Positions 8,702-17,529 of a stretch of DNA of 64,000 nucleotides are shown here, piece after piece. How positions within the stretch are numbered: the stretch's first letter is position 1; every line of letters starts with the position of its first letter. The position numbers and the translations under genes were made by a program. The stretch comes from RUG11783 sp964599695 (GTDB taxonomy: Bacteria; Bacillota; Clostridia; Oscillospirales; Ruminococcaceae). The stretch spans positions 111,597 through 175,596 of the forward strand of contig CAZRGP010000001.1 in assembly GCA_964599695.1 (NCBI GenBank), in the 5' to 3' direction. Under the pieces are notes generated by a model. The model saw only the letters and a program-made list of their open reading frames with translations, searched no databases and had not been told where the DNA came from.

Positions 8702-8905
8702 GTAATTGTCCTTGGTTTCTCCTACATAGCTTATTCTCTACTTTATTAATAAACACACCCTCTTTTACTCCACCTATCAATAAGGCATTTATTTACAGCT
8801 ACAAAAGTGTCATCCTCAGTTAGGAACGGTAAATAAAACTATTCTATACTGATAATTTGAAATGTATAATAAAACGATAAACGTCACTTAAGAAAGAGAA
8901 GAAAT

Positions 8906-10789
8906 ATGTCACATTTCAAAGATTTAGGTAGCCGCTTAAGTTTAATCCGAACCAATCACAAGATGCTTTCATTATTCACTATCGTCTATGCATTTATTAT
9001 TCCTTCAATCACAACTGTATTACCTGATTTTTTCCGCTTTGGAACACTTGGGACTGATTTTTGGGAATATGTTATTTTGCGATTTGACTCTTACTGCTAT
9101 ATCATTCCCTTTTTCTTGTTTGTGTTTATTTTTCTCTTTATCCTTTCAAAATCGCTGTGGCTTCCTTCGCTCTTCCTTCCATCAATTTCTCTTCTAGTTG
9201 GAATCGCCACCTATAATAATACCTTTTACCGTGGGCGCCCACTAATACCAGCAGATCTAGTTTTGGCCAAAGACGCCGCCATCGCAGTAAAGGAAGGCTT
9301 TTCTGTTGTTCTTCCCAAAGGTTTTTATCTTTCCGTTACAATTATTATCATTTTGTTTCTCATTGCTTTGATTCCCAAATTCCGTAAAAAGAATTACACG
9401 AAATCAACAGCTATTCTCTTTACCTTTATATCCGTTCTTTCACTCTTTTGTGCCTACTTTTTCTTCAACTATCTCTTAGAAACAGTCGATTTCACATCAA
9501 GATATAACACAAAAGACTCAAACACCACTATAGGCGATACTTATTATAAACATGGTTTTTATCCCAGTTTTATGGCTTATTGGTTCACGAGGATACCTTC
9601 AGCGCCATCCTCTTATTCCGAAGCAATTATGAACACTCTCTCTAAAGAAATGTCGACATACGTGGTCGAAGGGGAGCCCATCGATATAATCGTTTTCCAA
9701 ATTGAAAGTTGGCAAGATTATTCCAACTTTGACATTCAACCTTCAGAAGACGTCTTTGCAAACTATCATGCTTTGTCCAAAGAAGGAATCTCAGGAACAA
9801 TGGTGTCTCCGAAATTTGGAGGCGGTACAGCCAATATTGAATATGAAGTCCTCACAGGATTTACTACAGGCGATGGGATAACACCTGAAATGCCTTTTAA
9901 TCTGGGTTTATATGACGGCTTTCCTAGCATTGTAAATTTCGCTGACTCTCTGGGATACAAAACTATTTCCGTTCATTCCCATACACCTGCTCTTTATAAT
10001 AGGCCCAACGCTTATCGCATGCTTGGTTTCCAAGAATCGTATTTCAGCGACAGTTTTATTAACCCAGAAATGTGTGGTCCTTGGATTAGTGACAGAGAAT
10101 GTGCCAAAAAAATCATAGAGTTATATGATAAAGCCCTTTCGGAGGGAAAACCAATATTTATTCATGGGCTAACTATGCAGAACCACCTTCCTATCGGGGA
10201 CGACCGTTTCCCAACATCGGAGTTGATTACACTTTCTAGCTCTACTCTATCAGACCCGGATCAATTCGTCATGCGATGCTTCTGCACTTGTCTGAAATGG
10301 ACTGATGAATCTCTCAAAATTCTTACGGACTATTTCCGGACTGTTGACCGAAAAGTCATTCTCCTAGCCTACGGTGATCATCAAACGGCGATATATGCGG
10401 ACGAAACAATCGGAGATGTGCTTCGCCACACAGACTTTTTCAACACCTATAATGAAGAAACAGATTATATTAAGCTACATGGCACTCCCTACCTTGTGTG
10501 GGCCAACTTTGCAAATAATAATGCGGGATCAACATTTGGGAACTGCGCGCCAAACCAACTACTAGTAAATGCATTAAATGCCTTTCAGGTTGCCAGGCCT
10601 ACTTATTGGAACTATTTTGCCAACTCCGTTACTTCATATAGTAGTACAACAGCTAACTATATTATTACCTCAGAGGGGCAGATTCTATTTAACAAAAATA
10701 ACACACAAATGGAGGAATATGAAAAACGTCAACTAATTCAATATGATCTGATTTATGGTGATCATTATCTTCTTAATCTACTTTACTGA
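8906..10789 (+). CDS. LTA-synthase-like membrane sulfatase-fold enzyme
   Basis: 627 residues. About five N-terminal membrane helices (residues 20-170) are followed by a large extracellular alkaline-phosphatase/sulfatase-fold domain. Motifs fit the LtaS family: the metal Glu in VFQIESWQ (about residue 270), the nucleophile Thr308 in GGGTANIEYEVLTGFT, HSHTPALYNR, and the metal site YGDHQ (489-493). LtaS-type enzymes polymerise glycerol phosphate from phosphatidylglycerol onto a membrane anchor; related ones transfer single phosphoglycerol or phosphoethanolamine groups. Which reaction applies is not decided by the sequence. A TATAAT at 8865 is a plausible -10. It is transcribed on the plus strand, against most neighbours. 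Confidence 0.88.
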   Translation: MSHFKDLGSRLSLIRTNHKMLSLFTIVYAFIIPSITTVLPDFFRFGTLGTDFWEYVILRFDSYCYIIPFFLFVFIFLFILSKSLWLPSLFLPSISLLVGIATYNNTFYRGRPLIPADLVLAKDAAIAVKEGFSVVLPKGFYLSVTIIIILFLIALIPKFRKKNYTKSTAILFTFISVLSLFCAYFFFNYLLETVDFTSRYNTKDSNTTIGDTYYKHGFYPSFMAYWFTRIPSAPSSYSEAIMNTLSKEMSTYVVEGEPIDIIVFQIESWQDYSNFDIQPSEDVFANYHALSKEGISGTMVSPKFGGGTANIEYEVLTGFTTGDGITPEMPFNLGLYDGFPSIVNFADSLGYKTISVHSHTPALYNRPNAYRMLGFQESYFSDSFINPEMCGPWISDRECAKKIIELYDKALSEGKPIFIHGLTMQNHLPIGDDRFPTSELITLSSSTLSDPDQFVMRCFCTCLKWTDESLKILTDYFRTVDRKVILLAYGDHQTAIYADETIGDVLRHTDFFNTYNEETDYIKLHGTPYLVWANFANNNAGSTFGNCAPNQLLVNALNAFQVARPTYWNYFANSVTSYSSTTANYIITSEGQILFNKNNTQMEEYEKRQLIQYDLIYGDHYLLNLLY

Positions 10790-10933
10790 TTATTCTTTTA
10801 TGAGCAACCATTACCAATTTCTTGCGTCGCTATAACCTTATAAACTCCGCCATACATTTCTCTTAGTTACCTTTCCCATTTGCAGTTCTATTAAAGTTTT
10901 TCTCCTTATACCAAAGGAGGATAAAACAAAGCA

Positions 10934-10967
10934 ACATCCTCTACCACCATTAATAGAGGATGTTTTT
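10934..10967 (+). terminator. Intrinsic terminator between convergent genes
   Basis: ACATCCTCTA / TAGAGGATGT stem followed by TTTTA on the plus strand, about 145 bp past the LTA-synthase-like gene. It also borders the 3' end of the minus-strand HAD gene and may act weakly in that direction. Confidence 0.75.
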
Positions 10968-10968
10968 A

Positions 10969-11631
10969 TTATGCTCTATCATTACCTATCACTAGAGCAG
11001 TAATGTCACTCGGTTTCTCTCCCTTATACACATAAGGGTACTCCTCAAACTCTTTCTCTCTTCCAAACCCCCACAAGGCTGCAAAGAAATCCACCCCTGC
11101 TTCTTGTGCTCCAATTGCATCATATTTTGTGTCCCCGACCATCAGGATCTTGTCCTTCGATATGCCCGTCAATTTTGAAGCAATCAAGATAGTCTCTGTT
11201 TTAGTGTATCGGATGTCAGGTTTAGGACCCACAACACAAGAAAACAGTCCTGCAATATCATCCTTTGCCAGAGTGGCATCCAGATTGCTCTGCGTTTTGC
11301 TGCTTGCCACCCCTACTCTCACCCCCGCATCTGTCAATCCGTTTAAGCAATCCATCATTCCTTCATAAAGAATGCTCCCCTCAATCCCGATCTTAGGGTA
11401 TGTAGAACGGTAAGTTTTCACAGCCAGCGGAAGTTCTTCTTCCGTAAAACCGAGCTCCACCCCAAGAACATACTCAAGAAGAGGGCCGATGCACCGGTTC
11501 CAATCGTAATCCTCAGGCATTGGCGGCTTGCCTAATGCCTTCAATGTATTTTCGTAGTTTGCGCGGACACCGGGATAGGTGTTGTAAAGGGTTCCGTCAC
11601 AGTCAAACAGTACAAGTTCATATTTGCTCAT
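10969..11631 (-). CDS. HAD-superfamily phosphatase (phosphoglycolate phosphatase-like)
   Basis: 220-residue soluble hydrolase. HAD motif I is FDCDGTLYNT (nucleophile and acid Asp near residues 10-12), motif II is the Ser in GVASSKTQ, motif III is a Lys in the region KPDIRYTKTE, and motif IV is MVGDTKYDAIGA. Residues between motifs I and II form the alpha-helical cap of subfamily IA, as in phosphoglycolate phosphatase and pyrophosphatase PpaX. It probably dephosphorylates a small metabolite; the substrate is not predictable. It stands as a single gene. Confidence 0.87.
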   Translation of the reverse strand: MSKYELVLFDCDGTLYNTYPGVRANYENTLKALGKPPMPEDYDWNRCIGPLLEYVLGVELGFTEEELPLAVKTYRSTYPKIGIEGSILYEGMMDCLNGLTDAGVRVGVASSKTQSNLDATLAKDDIAGLFSCVVGPKPDIRYTKTETILIASKLTGISKDKILMVGDTKYDAIGAQEAGVDFFAALWGFGREKEFEEYPYVYKGEKPSDITALVIGNDRA

Positions 11632-11688
11632 ATTTAAGTATTATCCTATGCGTTTCAGTTGTGTTATTTCTCACTGTCCATTCTAACA

Positions 11689-11734
11689 GAAAAACACGTA
11701 CCTGCCCTATGTTTTCCGCAAATACGTGTTTTCA
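11689..11734 (-). terminator. Terminator after nicotinate phosphoribosyltransferase gene
   Basis: AAAACACGTA / TACGTGTTTT inverted repeat with a 22-nt loop; T-rich in both directions, so it may serve the minus-strand gene ending at 11751. Confidence 0.6.
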
Positions 11735-11750
11735 TTTACCAATATCTGAA

Positions 11751-13199
11751 TCAACCGCGGTTTTCCATCAGCAATGTGTTCTTGATGTCGTACAGTTTCT
11801 GAGACAAGTCCACATAATATCCGTGGGGATGCTCAAATCTCTTTACCTCATCCCACAAAGAATCTACTTCGCGTACACAGTATGCACGACTTTCCTCGAT
11901 AGATGGGACATCATATACCAGTTCACCGTTCTTGAATACCTGTACAAGAAGTTCTCTTGCAGTATAGTCTTCCACGAGTTTCCTCTTCCACACCGCGTTC
12001 GGATCAAAGATCTCAAGAGGCTGGGTATCATCGATCGTCTCGTCATGTACACAGATCTGATCCGCGATCGCCTTTCCGGTCTTCTTCTCGTAGAGACGAT
12101 AGACTTTCTTAAAGTGAGGCGTGGTGATCTTCTCCACGTTTTCGCTGACCTTGATCTTCGGAACAACTTTTCCGTTCTCATCTTCAGTAGCGACGAGTTT
12201 GTATACACCACCGAGTACAGGATCACTCTTTGCAGTAATCAGTCTCTCGCCAACACCAAAGCTGTCGGCATATCCGCCCTGACGGATCAGATCACGAATC
12301 AAATACTCATCCAAACTATTGCTGACGACAATCTTGCACTCCTGCAGACCAGCCTCATCCAACATTTCTCTGGTCTTGCGGGTCAGGTAGCTGAGGTCTC
12401 CCGAATCGATACGAACGCCACACTTGTGAATTCCTTTCGGCCAAAGCACCTCTTTAAAGACTTTGATCGCATTCGGCACACCGCTCTTTAGCACATTGTA
12501 TGTGTCCACTAGCAATGTTGCATTGTCGGGATAAAGTTCACAGTAAGTCTTAAACGCAGTATATTCGTCATCGAAAATCTGCACCCAGCTGTGCGCCATG
12601 GTTCCGAGAGCTGGAGCGCCATAAAGTTTATCCGTTAAGGTGCAACTTGTCCCAGCAACACCAGCGATATAGGCTGCACGTGCGCCAAGATACGCTGCAG
12701 ATGCTCCCTGAGCACGTCTTGCGCCAAATTCCATAACAGGACGCCCCTCTGCGGCACGAACGATACGGTTCGCCTTAGTGGCGATCAATGTCTGGTGGTT
12801 CATACAAAGAAGAAGGAATGTTTCCAGAATCTGCGCTTCCTCAGACCTGGCACGCACCGTAACAAGCGGTTCATTCTTAAAAACGACCGTACCTTCCGGT
12901 ACCGCCCAAATGTCGCCCGTAAAACGGAAATTCCTCATGTACTGAAGCCACTCTTCAGAGAAACATTTTTTGCTGCGAAGATACTCGATATCGCTGTCCG
13001 TGAAATGAAGATTCTGAATATAATCGATCAGTTCGTTCAGTCCGCAGGCTATGGCGAATCCTGCACCATCCGGAACTGTACGGAAAAACATATCGAAATA
13101 CACGATCTTATCGCCGATGCCTGCTTCATGGAAACCGTTGGCCATCGTATATTCATAGAAGTCATTCAATAATGCAAATTTGTCATTGACGTTGAACAT
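11751..13199 (-). CDS. pncB: Nicotinate phosphoribosyltransferase
   Basis: 482-residue cytoplasmic enzyme joining nicotinate to PRPP to make nicotinate mononucleotide, the salvage step of NAD synthesis. The N-terminus LLNDFYEYTMANGFHEAGI is highly typical, and MEFGARRAQG, GTMAHSW (region of the phosphorylated His) and IRIDSGDLSYL-like RIDSGDL follow in family order. Length fits the bacterial type. It lies directly downstream of pnp on the same strand but behind the pnp terminator, so it is probably a separate transcript. Confidence 0.96.
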   Translation of the reverse strand: MFNVNDKFALLNDFYEYTMANGFHEAGIGDKIVYFDMFFRTVPDGAGFAIACGLNELIDYIQNLHFTDSDIEYLRSKKCFSEEWLQYMRNFRFTGDIWAVPEGTVVFKNEPLVTVRARSEEAQILETFLLLCMNHQTLIATKANRIVRAAEGRPVMEFGARRAQGASAAYLGARAAYIAGVAGTSCTLTDKLYGAPALGTMAHSWVQIFDDEYTAFKTYCELYPDNATLLVDTYNVLKSGVPNAIKVFKEVLWPKGIHKCGVRIDSGDLSYLTRKTREMLDEAGLQECKIVVSNSLDEYLIRDLIRQGGYADSFGVGERLITAKSDPVLGGVYKLVATEDENGKVVPKIKVSENVEKITTPHFKKVYRLYEKKTGKAIADQICVHDETIDDTQPLEIFDPNAVWKRKLVEDYTARELLVQVFKNGELVYDVPSIEESRAYCVREVDSLWDEVKRFEHPHGYYVDLSQKLYDIKNTLLMENRG

Positions 13200-13220
13200 T
13201 TTGCTGCACCTCGCATCTTG

Positions 13221-13249
13221 TTAAAAAGGGGAACCAATCGGCTCCCCTT
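13221..13249 (-). terminator. Intrinsic terminator after pnp
   Basis: Ten-bp stem AAGGGGAGCC / GGTTCCCCTT with a GATT loop and one G-T pair, followed by a T run in the minus direction. It lies immediately past the pnp stop codon. Confidence 0.88.
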
Positions 13250-13259
13250 CATTCTATCA

Positions 13260-15371
13260 CTATTCGGCGTTCTTTGCCGCTTTGATTGCTGCAATTGCGT
13301 CTTTACGGGAGAGATCGATTCCTTTTTCGCTGATCTTGATGACCTTGACCGGGATAATGTCGCCGATGCTGACAACATCCTCCGTCTTTGCAACACGGTG
13401 ATCATCCAGTTTGCTGATGTGAACAAGTCCCTCTTTTCCGGGAGCGATTTCAACCTTCGCGCCGATCGGGAGGATACGAGTGACTTTTCCATAGTACATA
13501 GAACCGACTTCCGGATCCGTGACGATTGTACGGATGATATCGATGGCGCGTTTAACACCCTCGTGATCTGTTCCGGATACATAGACATGTCCGTCTTCTT
13601 CGACGTCCACATCAACACCGCACTCAGCGATGATTTTCTTGATGACAGCGCCACCCTTGCCGATGACGTCTGCGATCTTCTCTGTATCAATGGTGATAGA
13701 TTCCATCTTCGGAACATACTTGGAAAGCTCTGCTCTGGGTTCCGGGATGGCCTTCAGCATGACTTCGTCGAGAATATAGAATCTTGCCTTCTCGCACTTG
13801 TCCAGTGCCTCACGAATGATGTCGTAAGTAAGTCCGTCGATCTTCAGGTCCATCTGAATCGCGGTAATTCCCTTGTGAGTACCAGCGACCTTGAAGTCCA
13901 TATCGCCAAAGAAGTCTTCAACCCCCTGAATGTCCACCATGGTCATCCAGCGCTCGCCCTCAGTGATAAGTCCGCAGGAAATTCCTGCAACAGGAGCCTT
14001 GATCGGAACACCGGCGTCCATAAGAGCCAATGTGCTTCCGCAGACAGAACCCTGAGAAGTGGAACCGTTGGAAGAAAGAATCTCGGAAACGAGACGGATG
14101 ACATAGGGGAATTCCTCAGTAGAAGGGATCACAGGAAGGAGTGCTCTTTCAGCAAGTGCTCCGTGTCCGATCTCACGCCGTCCGGGTCCACGGCTAGGAC
14201 GTGTCTCTCCGACAGAATAACTGGGCATATTGTAGTGGTGCATATAACGCTTTTCTGTCTGGTCATCGAGACCGTCGAGAAGCTGAGCCATATCCATCAT
14301 GCCAAGCGTACAGGTTGTAAGGACCTGAGTCTGTCCACGTGTGAACATTCCACTTCCGTGTGTGCGAGGCAAAACGCCGACTTCGGAAGCCAGAGGACGG
14401 ATCTCATTGATTCCGCGTCCGTCGACACGCTTACCGTCATCCAACAACCAGCGACGAACGACATATTTCTGAAGTTTGTACAGGCACTCATCGATGACAC
14501 CGGTGTTCTCCGGGTACTGCTCATCAAATGCTGCATGAACTTCATCATAGATAGGAAGAAGAGCTGCGTCACGAACCAGTTTGTCATCGGTATCCATGGC
14601 AACGCGGACTTTCTCCACTGCCATATCTTTGATAGCCTCAAACAGATCGTGCGGTACTTCCTGGCTCTCGAAAGGCATCTTCGGTTTGCCGATCTCAGCG
14701 ACGATGGAGTTGATGAACTCCACAATCTCACGGTTCACTTTGTCGCCAGCAACGATGGCATTGAACATGGTCTCGTTATCGACTTCATTTGCACCTGCCT
14801 CAATCATAACGACCTTCTTAGAAGAGCTGACAACTGTAAGTTGCAAGTCGTTGTGCTGGCACTGTTCATGAGTGGGGTTGATGACGATCTCCCCGTCCAC
14901 CAGTCCGACGGAAACACCAGCGACCGGTCCGTTCCACGGAATGTCGGAGATCGCGATTGCGATAGAAGATCCAATGAGCCCGGTGATATCAGGTGCGCAG
15001 TCAGGATCGACAGACATGATAGTCATGACGACCGCCACGTCATTGCGCATATCCTTTGGGAACAGGGGGCGGAGAGGACGGTCAACAAGACGGGAAGCCA
15101 GAATGGCCTTCTCACTTGCGCGGCCTTCTCTGCGCAGGAAGCTTCCGGGAATCTTTCCCACTGCATAAAGTTTCTCTTCATAGTCAACGGAAAGAGGGAA
15201 ATAATCGATACCCTCTCTCGGTTTCGCGCTCATTGTAGCAGTGCAGAGCACTACGGTCTCGCCGTAACGGACGAGGCATGAGCCATTGGCAAGTCCTGCC
15301 ATCTTGCCGGTCTCGACCTTGAAAGGACGTCCGGCGATTTCGGTCTCAAAGACACGATAGTTTTCGAACAT
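13260..15371 (-). CDS. pnp: Polynucleotide phosphorylase
   Basis: 703-residue 3'-to-5' exoribonuclease using phosphate, a trimeric component of RNA decay. Two RNase PH domains (residues about 10-230 and 310-545, the second with FTRGQTQVL and DFFGDMDFKVAGT) flank a helical linker. A KH domain (IADVIGKGGAVIKKII) and an S1 domain (YYGKVTRILPIGAKVEIAPG) close the protein. ATG 15371 (MFENYRVFET) is preferred because GGAGGAA lies 6 nt before it; a six-codon upstream extension would place that ribosome site inside the gene. It follows rpsO, as in many bacteria. Confidence 0.97.
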   Translation of the reverse strand: MFENYRVFETEIAGRPFKVETGKMAGLANGSCLVRYGETVVLCTATMSAKPREGIDYFPLSVDYEEKLYAVGKIPGSFLRREGRASEKAILASRLVDRPLRPLFPKDMRNDVAVVMTIMSVDPDCAPDITGLIGSSIAIAISDIPWNGPVAGVSVGLVDGEIVINPTHEQCQHNDLQLTVVSSSKKVVMIEAGANEVDNETMFNAIVAGDKVNREIVEFINSIVAEIGKPKMPFESQEVPHDLFEAIKDMAVEKVRVAMDTDDKLVRDAALLPIYDEVHAAFDEQYPENTGVIDECLYKLQKYVVRRWLLDDGKRVDGRGINEIRPLASEVGVLPRTHGSGMFTRGQTQVLTTCTLGMMDMAQLLDGLDDQTEKRYMHHYNMPSYSVGETRPSRGPGRREIGHGALAERALLPVIPSTEEFPYVIRLVSEILSSNGSTSQGSVCGSTLALMDAGVPIKAPVAGISCGLITEGERWMTMVDIQGVEDFFGDMDFKVAGTHKGITAIQMDLKIDGLTYDIIREALDKCEKARFYILDEVMLKAIPEPRAELSKYVPKMESITIDTEKIADVIGKGGAVIKKIIAECGVDVDVEEDGHVYVSGTDHEGVKRAIDIIRTIVTDPEVGSMYYGKVTRILPIGAKVEIAPGKEGLVHISKLDDHRVAKTEDVVSIGDIIPVKVIKISEKGIDLSRKDAIAAIKAAKNAE

Positions 15372-15506
15372 GTTGTTCCTCCGATTCATAGTTTTATTTT
15401 GATCGGTTTCGCAACGAATCCAACGTTCTTCCTTTTTGGAAGAGCCCTCGATTCACTGCAAAACCCGATCCCGTTTCATGCCGATTTCTCGGCTCAATTG
15501 TATGAA

Positions 15507-15533
15507 AGGCAGATACGCTTGGCGCATCTGCCT
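15507..15533 (-). promoter_or_regulatory. rpsO-pnp intergenic hairpin
   Basis: Twelve-bp stem AGGCAGATACGC / GCGCATCTGCCT (one G-T pair) with a 3-nt loop, followed in the minus direction by only TTT. It could be a weak terminator or a processing site: in Escherichia coli the rpsO-pnp region has hairpins cut by RNase III and RNase E. Confidence 0.6.
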
Positions 15534-15545
15534 AACAAACTTCTC

Positions 15546-15806
15546 TTATTTACGAAGGCCTAACTTCGCAATCAGTGCACGATAACGCTCGATATCCTTG
15601 TTACGGAGATATGCGAGGAGGTTACGACGACGACCGACCATCTTGAGCAGTCCACGATAGCTGTGCTTATCGTGCGGATGCTCCTTCAGGTGCTCGTTCA
15701 GGTGGTTGATACGATTGGTCAGCAGAGCGACCTGTACTTCAGGAGAACCTGTATCGGTCTCTGTGAGGCGTACGCTCTCGATGACTTCCTGTTTGTCCTT
15801 CAGCAT
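15546..15806 (-). CDS. rpsO: 30S ribosomal protein S15
   Basis: 86 residues, a small-subunit protein binding the central domain of 16S rRNA. The sequence has the family signature TGSPEVQVALLTNRINHLNEHL and GLLKMVGRRRNLLAYLRN. Length is close to the usual 89. It is the first gene of the rpsO-pnp pair, with a good promoter about 105 bp upstream and a leader of about 90 nt in which autoregulation by S15 would be possible. Confidence 0.98.
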   Translation of the reverse strand: MLKDKQEVIESVRLTETDTGSPEVQVALLTNRINHLNEHLKEHPHDKHSYRGLLKMVGRRRNLLAYLRNKDIERYRALIAKLGLRK

Positions 15807-15911
15807 TCTGATATTCCCCTTTCTGTAAGATACACGCTCATCACAGTAACAGGTAACGAAAGGTTTATATGCCTTGTAACCGTGAAGCCGTATGCTTTCA
15901 CAAGCCTTGAA

Positions 15912-15940
15912 ATTTTACCATACTTCTGATGATGTTTCAA
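15912..15940 (-). promoter_or_regulatory. Promoter of rpsO-pnp
   Basis: On the minus strand TTGAAA (15935-15940), a 17-bp spacer and TAAAAT (15912-15917) match a vegetative sigma-70-type promoter. Confidence 0.75.
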
Positions 15941-15988
15941 TAGTTTTCTGTTATGCCGCGCCTAATTAAATAAATGTATTTTTGCTAT

Positions 15989-17113
15989 TTATTGCCTTAT
16001 TGGTATCCATGGTACATACTCTTTGCCCTCAAGTATATCTGCTATCCTTTCGCAAGCATGACCATCGCCATATGGATTGCATGCTATACTCATGTTCTCA
16101 TATTCTACCTCGTTTTCTAGTAACAGTTTAAAAGAGGAATAGATAGTCTCTTCACTCGTCCCTACAAGTTTAAGAGTTCCCGCTTTAACGCCTTCAGGTC
16201 TCTCTGTCGTATCTCTCATCACAAGGACCGGCACACCATACGATGGGCATTCTTCCTGTATTCCTCCCGAATCGGTTAAACACAAATAACTGCGCGCTTC
16301 AAAATTGTGACAGTCAAACACATCAATAGGGTCAATTATGTGTATCCTTTCACATCCTTCAAGTTCCGCATCGGCTATTTCCCTGACTGCAGGATTCATA
16401 TGTATTGGATAAATCGCTTTGCAATCTTGATGCTCTTCTAACACCCTTTTAATTGCCCGAAACATTTGACGCATTGGCTCACCAATGTTTTCTCTTCTGT
16501 GAGCTGTAATAAAAATCAGTTTTTTATTCTCTACCCAATCTAGTTCAGGGTGAGAATAGTCTTCTCTGACAGTATATTTCATTGCATCTATCACTGTGTT
16601 TCCAGTGACATATATTGTTTCAGGTCGTTTCCCCTCCTTCACCAGATTGTCTTTAGCAAAAGGCGTTGGGGCAAAATTGTATTGTGCAATTATGCTCACT
16701 GCTTCGCGATTGAACTCTTCAGGATAAGGGCTGAAAATGTTATATGTTCTAAGTCCCGCCTCTATATGCCCTACAGGTATCTGTAAATAAAAACACGCAA
16801 GAGATGTAACAAATGTTGTGGATGTATCCCCGTGAACCAAAACGATATCCGGCTTTTCCTTATCCAAAATACTCTTAATGCCATTGAGTATGTTCGTAGT
16901 GATGTCAAAAAGAGTCTGCCTATCTTTCATGATGTTAAGGTCATAATCCACTGCCACCCCAAACGTTTTAAGCACTTGGTCCAACATTTGTCTGTGCTGC
17001 GCAGTAACACATACAACAGTCTCTATAGAATCTCTTTTTTTCAACTCCAATACCAATGGGCACATTTTTATTGCTTCCGGCCTAGTCCCAAAGACAAGCA
17101 TTACTTTTTTCAC
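15989..17113 (-). CDS. wecB: UDP-N-acetylglucosamine 2-epimerase (non-hydrolysing)
   Basis: 374-residue cytoplasmic enzyme interconverting UDP-GlcNAc and UDP-ManNAc. The N-terminus MLVFGTRPEAIKMCPLV, HGDTSTTFVTSLACFY, HIEAGLRT, TAHRREN and LTDSGGIQEE are all family hallmarks, including the GGIQEE nucleotide-binding segment. It probably starts at GTG 17113, with AAGGAC upstream. It is the last gene of the 16-26 kb glycosylation island. No UDP-ManNAc dehydrogenase is seen in the window, so the product may go directly to a ManNAc transferase or to teichoic-acid linkage. Confidence 0.95.
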   Translation of the reverse strand: MKKVMLVFGTRPEAIKMCPLVLELKKRDSIETVVCVTAQHRQMLDQVLKTFGVAVDYDLNIMKDRQTLFDITTNILNGIKSILDKEKPDIVLVHGDTSTTFVTSLACFYLQIPVGHIEAGLRTYNIFSPYPEEFNREAVSIIAQYNFAPTPFAKDNLVKEGKRPETIYVTGNTVIDAMKYTVREDYSHPELDWVENKKLIFITAHRRENIGEPMRQMFRAIKRVLEEHQDCKAIYPIHMNPAVREIADAELEGCERIHIIDPIDVFDCHNFEARSYLCLTDSGGIQEECPSYGVPVLVMRDTTERPEGVKAGTLKLVGTSEETIYSSFKLLLENEVEYENMSIACNPYGDGHACERIADILEGKEYVPWIPIRQ

Positions 17114-17148
17114 ACTTTTTCTGTCCTTTTCTTATGCAGCCTTAATTA

Positions 17149-17529
17149 TCAATGTTCAATTTCGATTCCTATTATCTCTAAAGCTTTGTAGTTAAAATCG
17201 CTCCCGATAAATATTGCTCTCCTAACATCCCTTCGCCACAAGAATTCTATTAAATCCACAAAACTATCACTAAACACATAATAATCCTCTACGTTTCTAA
17301 CCTTCCAGAACAGATCCTCGCTCTCCCACGATGAAGAAACAATATAAGCTCTGTACCCTTTAGCACACTTGTTTTCGTAAACTCGAAGCGCCCTTTCTTT
17401 GTTCCCTTCTGCCATGTTGCCGGATGTAATAATAGCTATCGCTGGGTATGTATCATCAGTGAATATGCTTCTGCACCGAAAGCGCATAGCCCAAACCACT
17501 TTTTGAATCCTTTCCATAACCGGACTCAT
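17149..17529 (-). CDS. Small protein of unknown function in glycosylation island
   Basis: 126 residues, not recognised. Its start overlaps the stop of the upstream glycosyltransferase gene (ATGA), so the two are translationally coupled. The segment PAIAIITSGNMAEGNKERALRVYENK followed by alternating strands and helices looks like a single Rossmann-type half, such as the first part of a GT-B glycosyltransferase. It is far too short for a full enzyme. It may be an accessory subunit of the upstream protein, or the surviving N-terminal part of a lost gene; the sequence after its stop runs straight into wecB. Confidence 0.6.
   Translation of the reverse strand: MSPVMERIQKVVWAMRFRCRSIFTDDTYPAIAIITSGNMAEGNKERALRVYENKCAKGYRAYIVSSSWESEDLFWKVRNVEDYYVFSDSFVDLIEFLWRRDVRRAIFIGSDFNYKALEIIGIEIEH

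Noticed and set aside
13218..15281. Long plus-strand open frame (687 codons) opposite pnp
   Set aside because: It is the antisense of a clear polynucleotide phosphorylase gene; its translation is His/Cys-rich and unlike any family, so it is a shadow.
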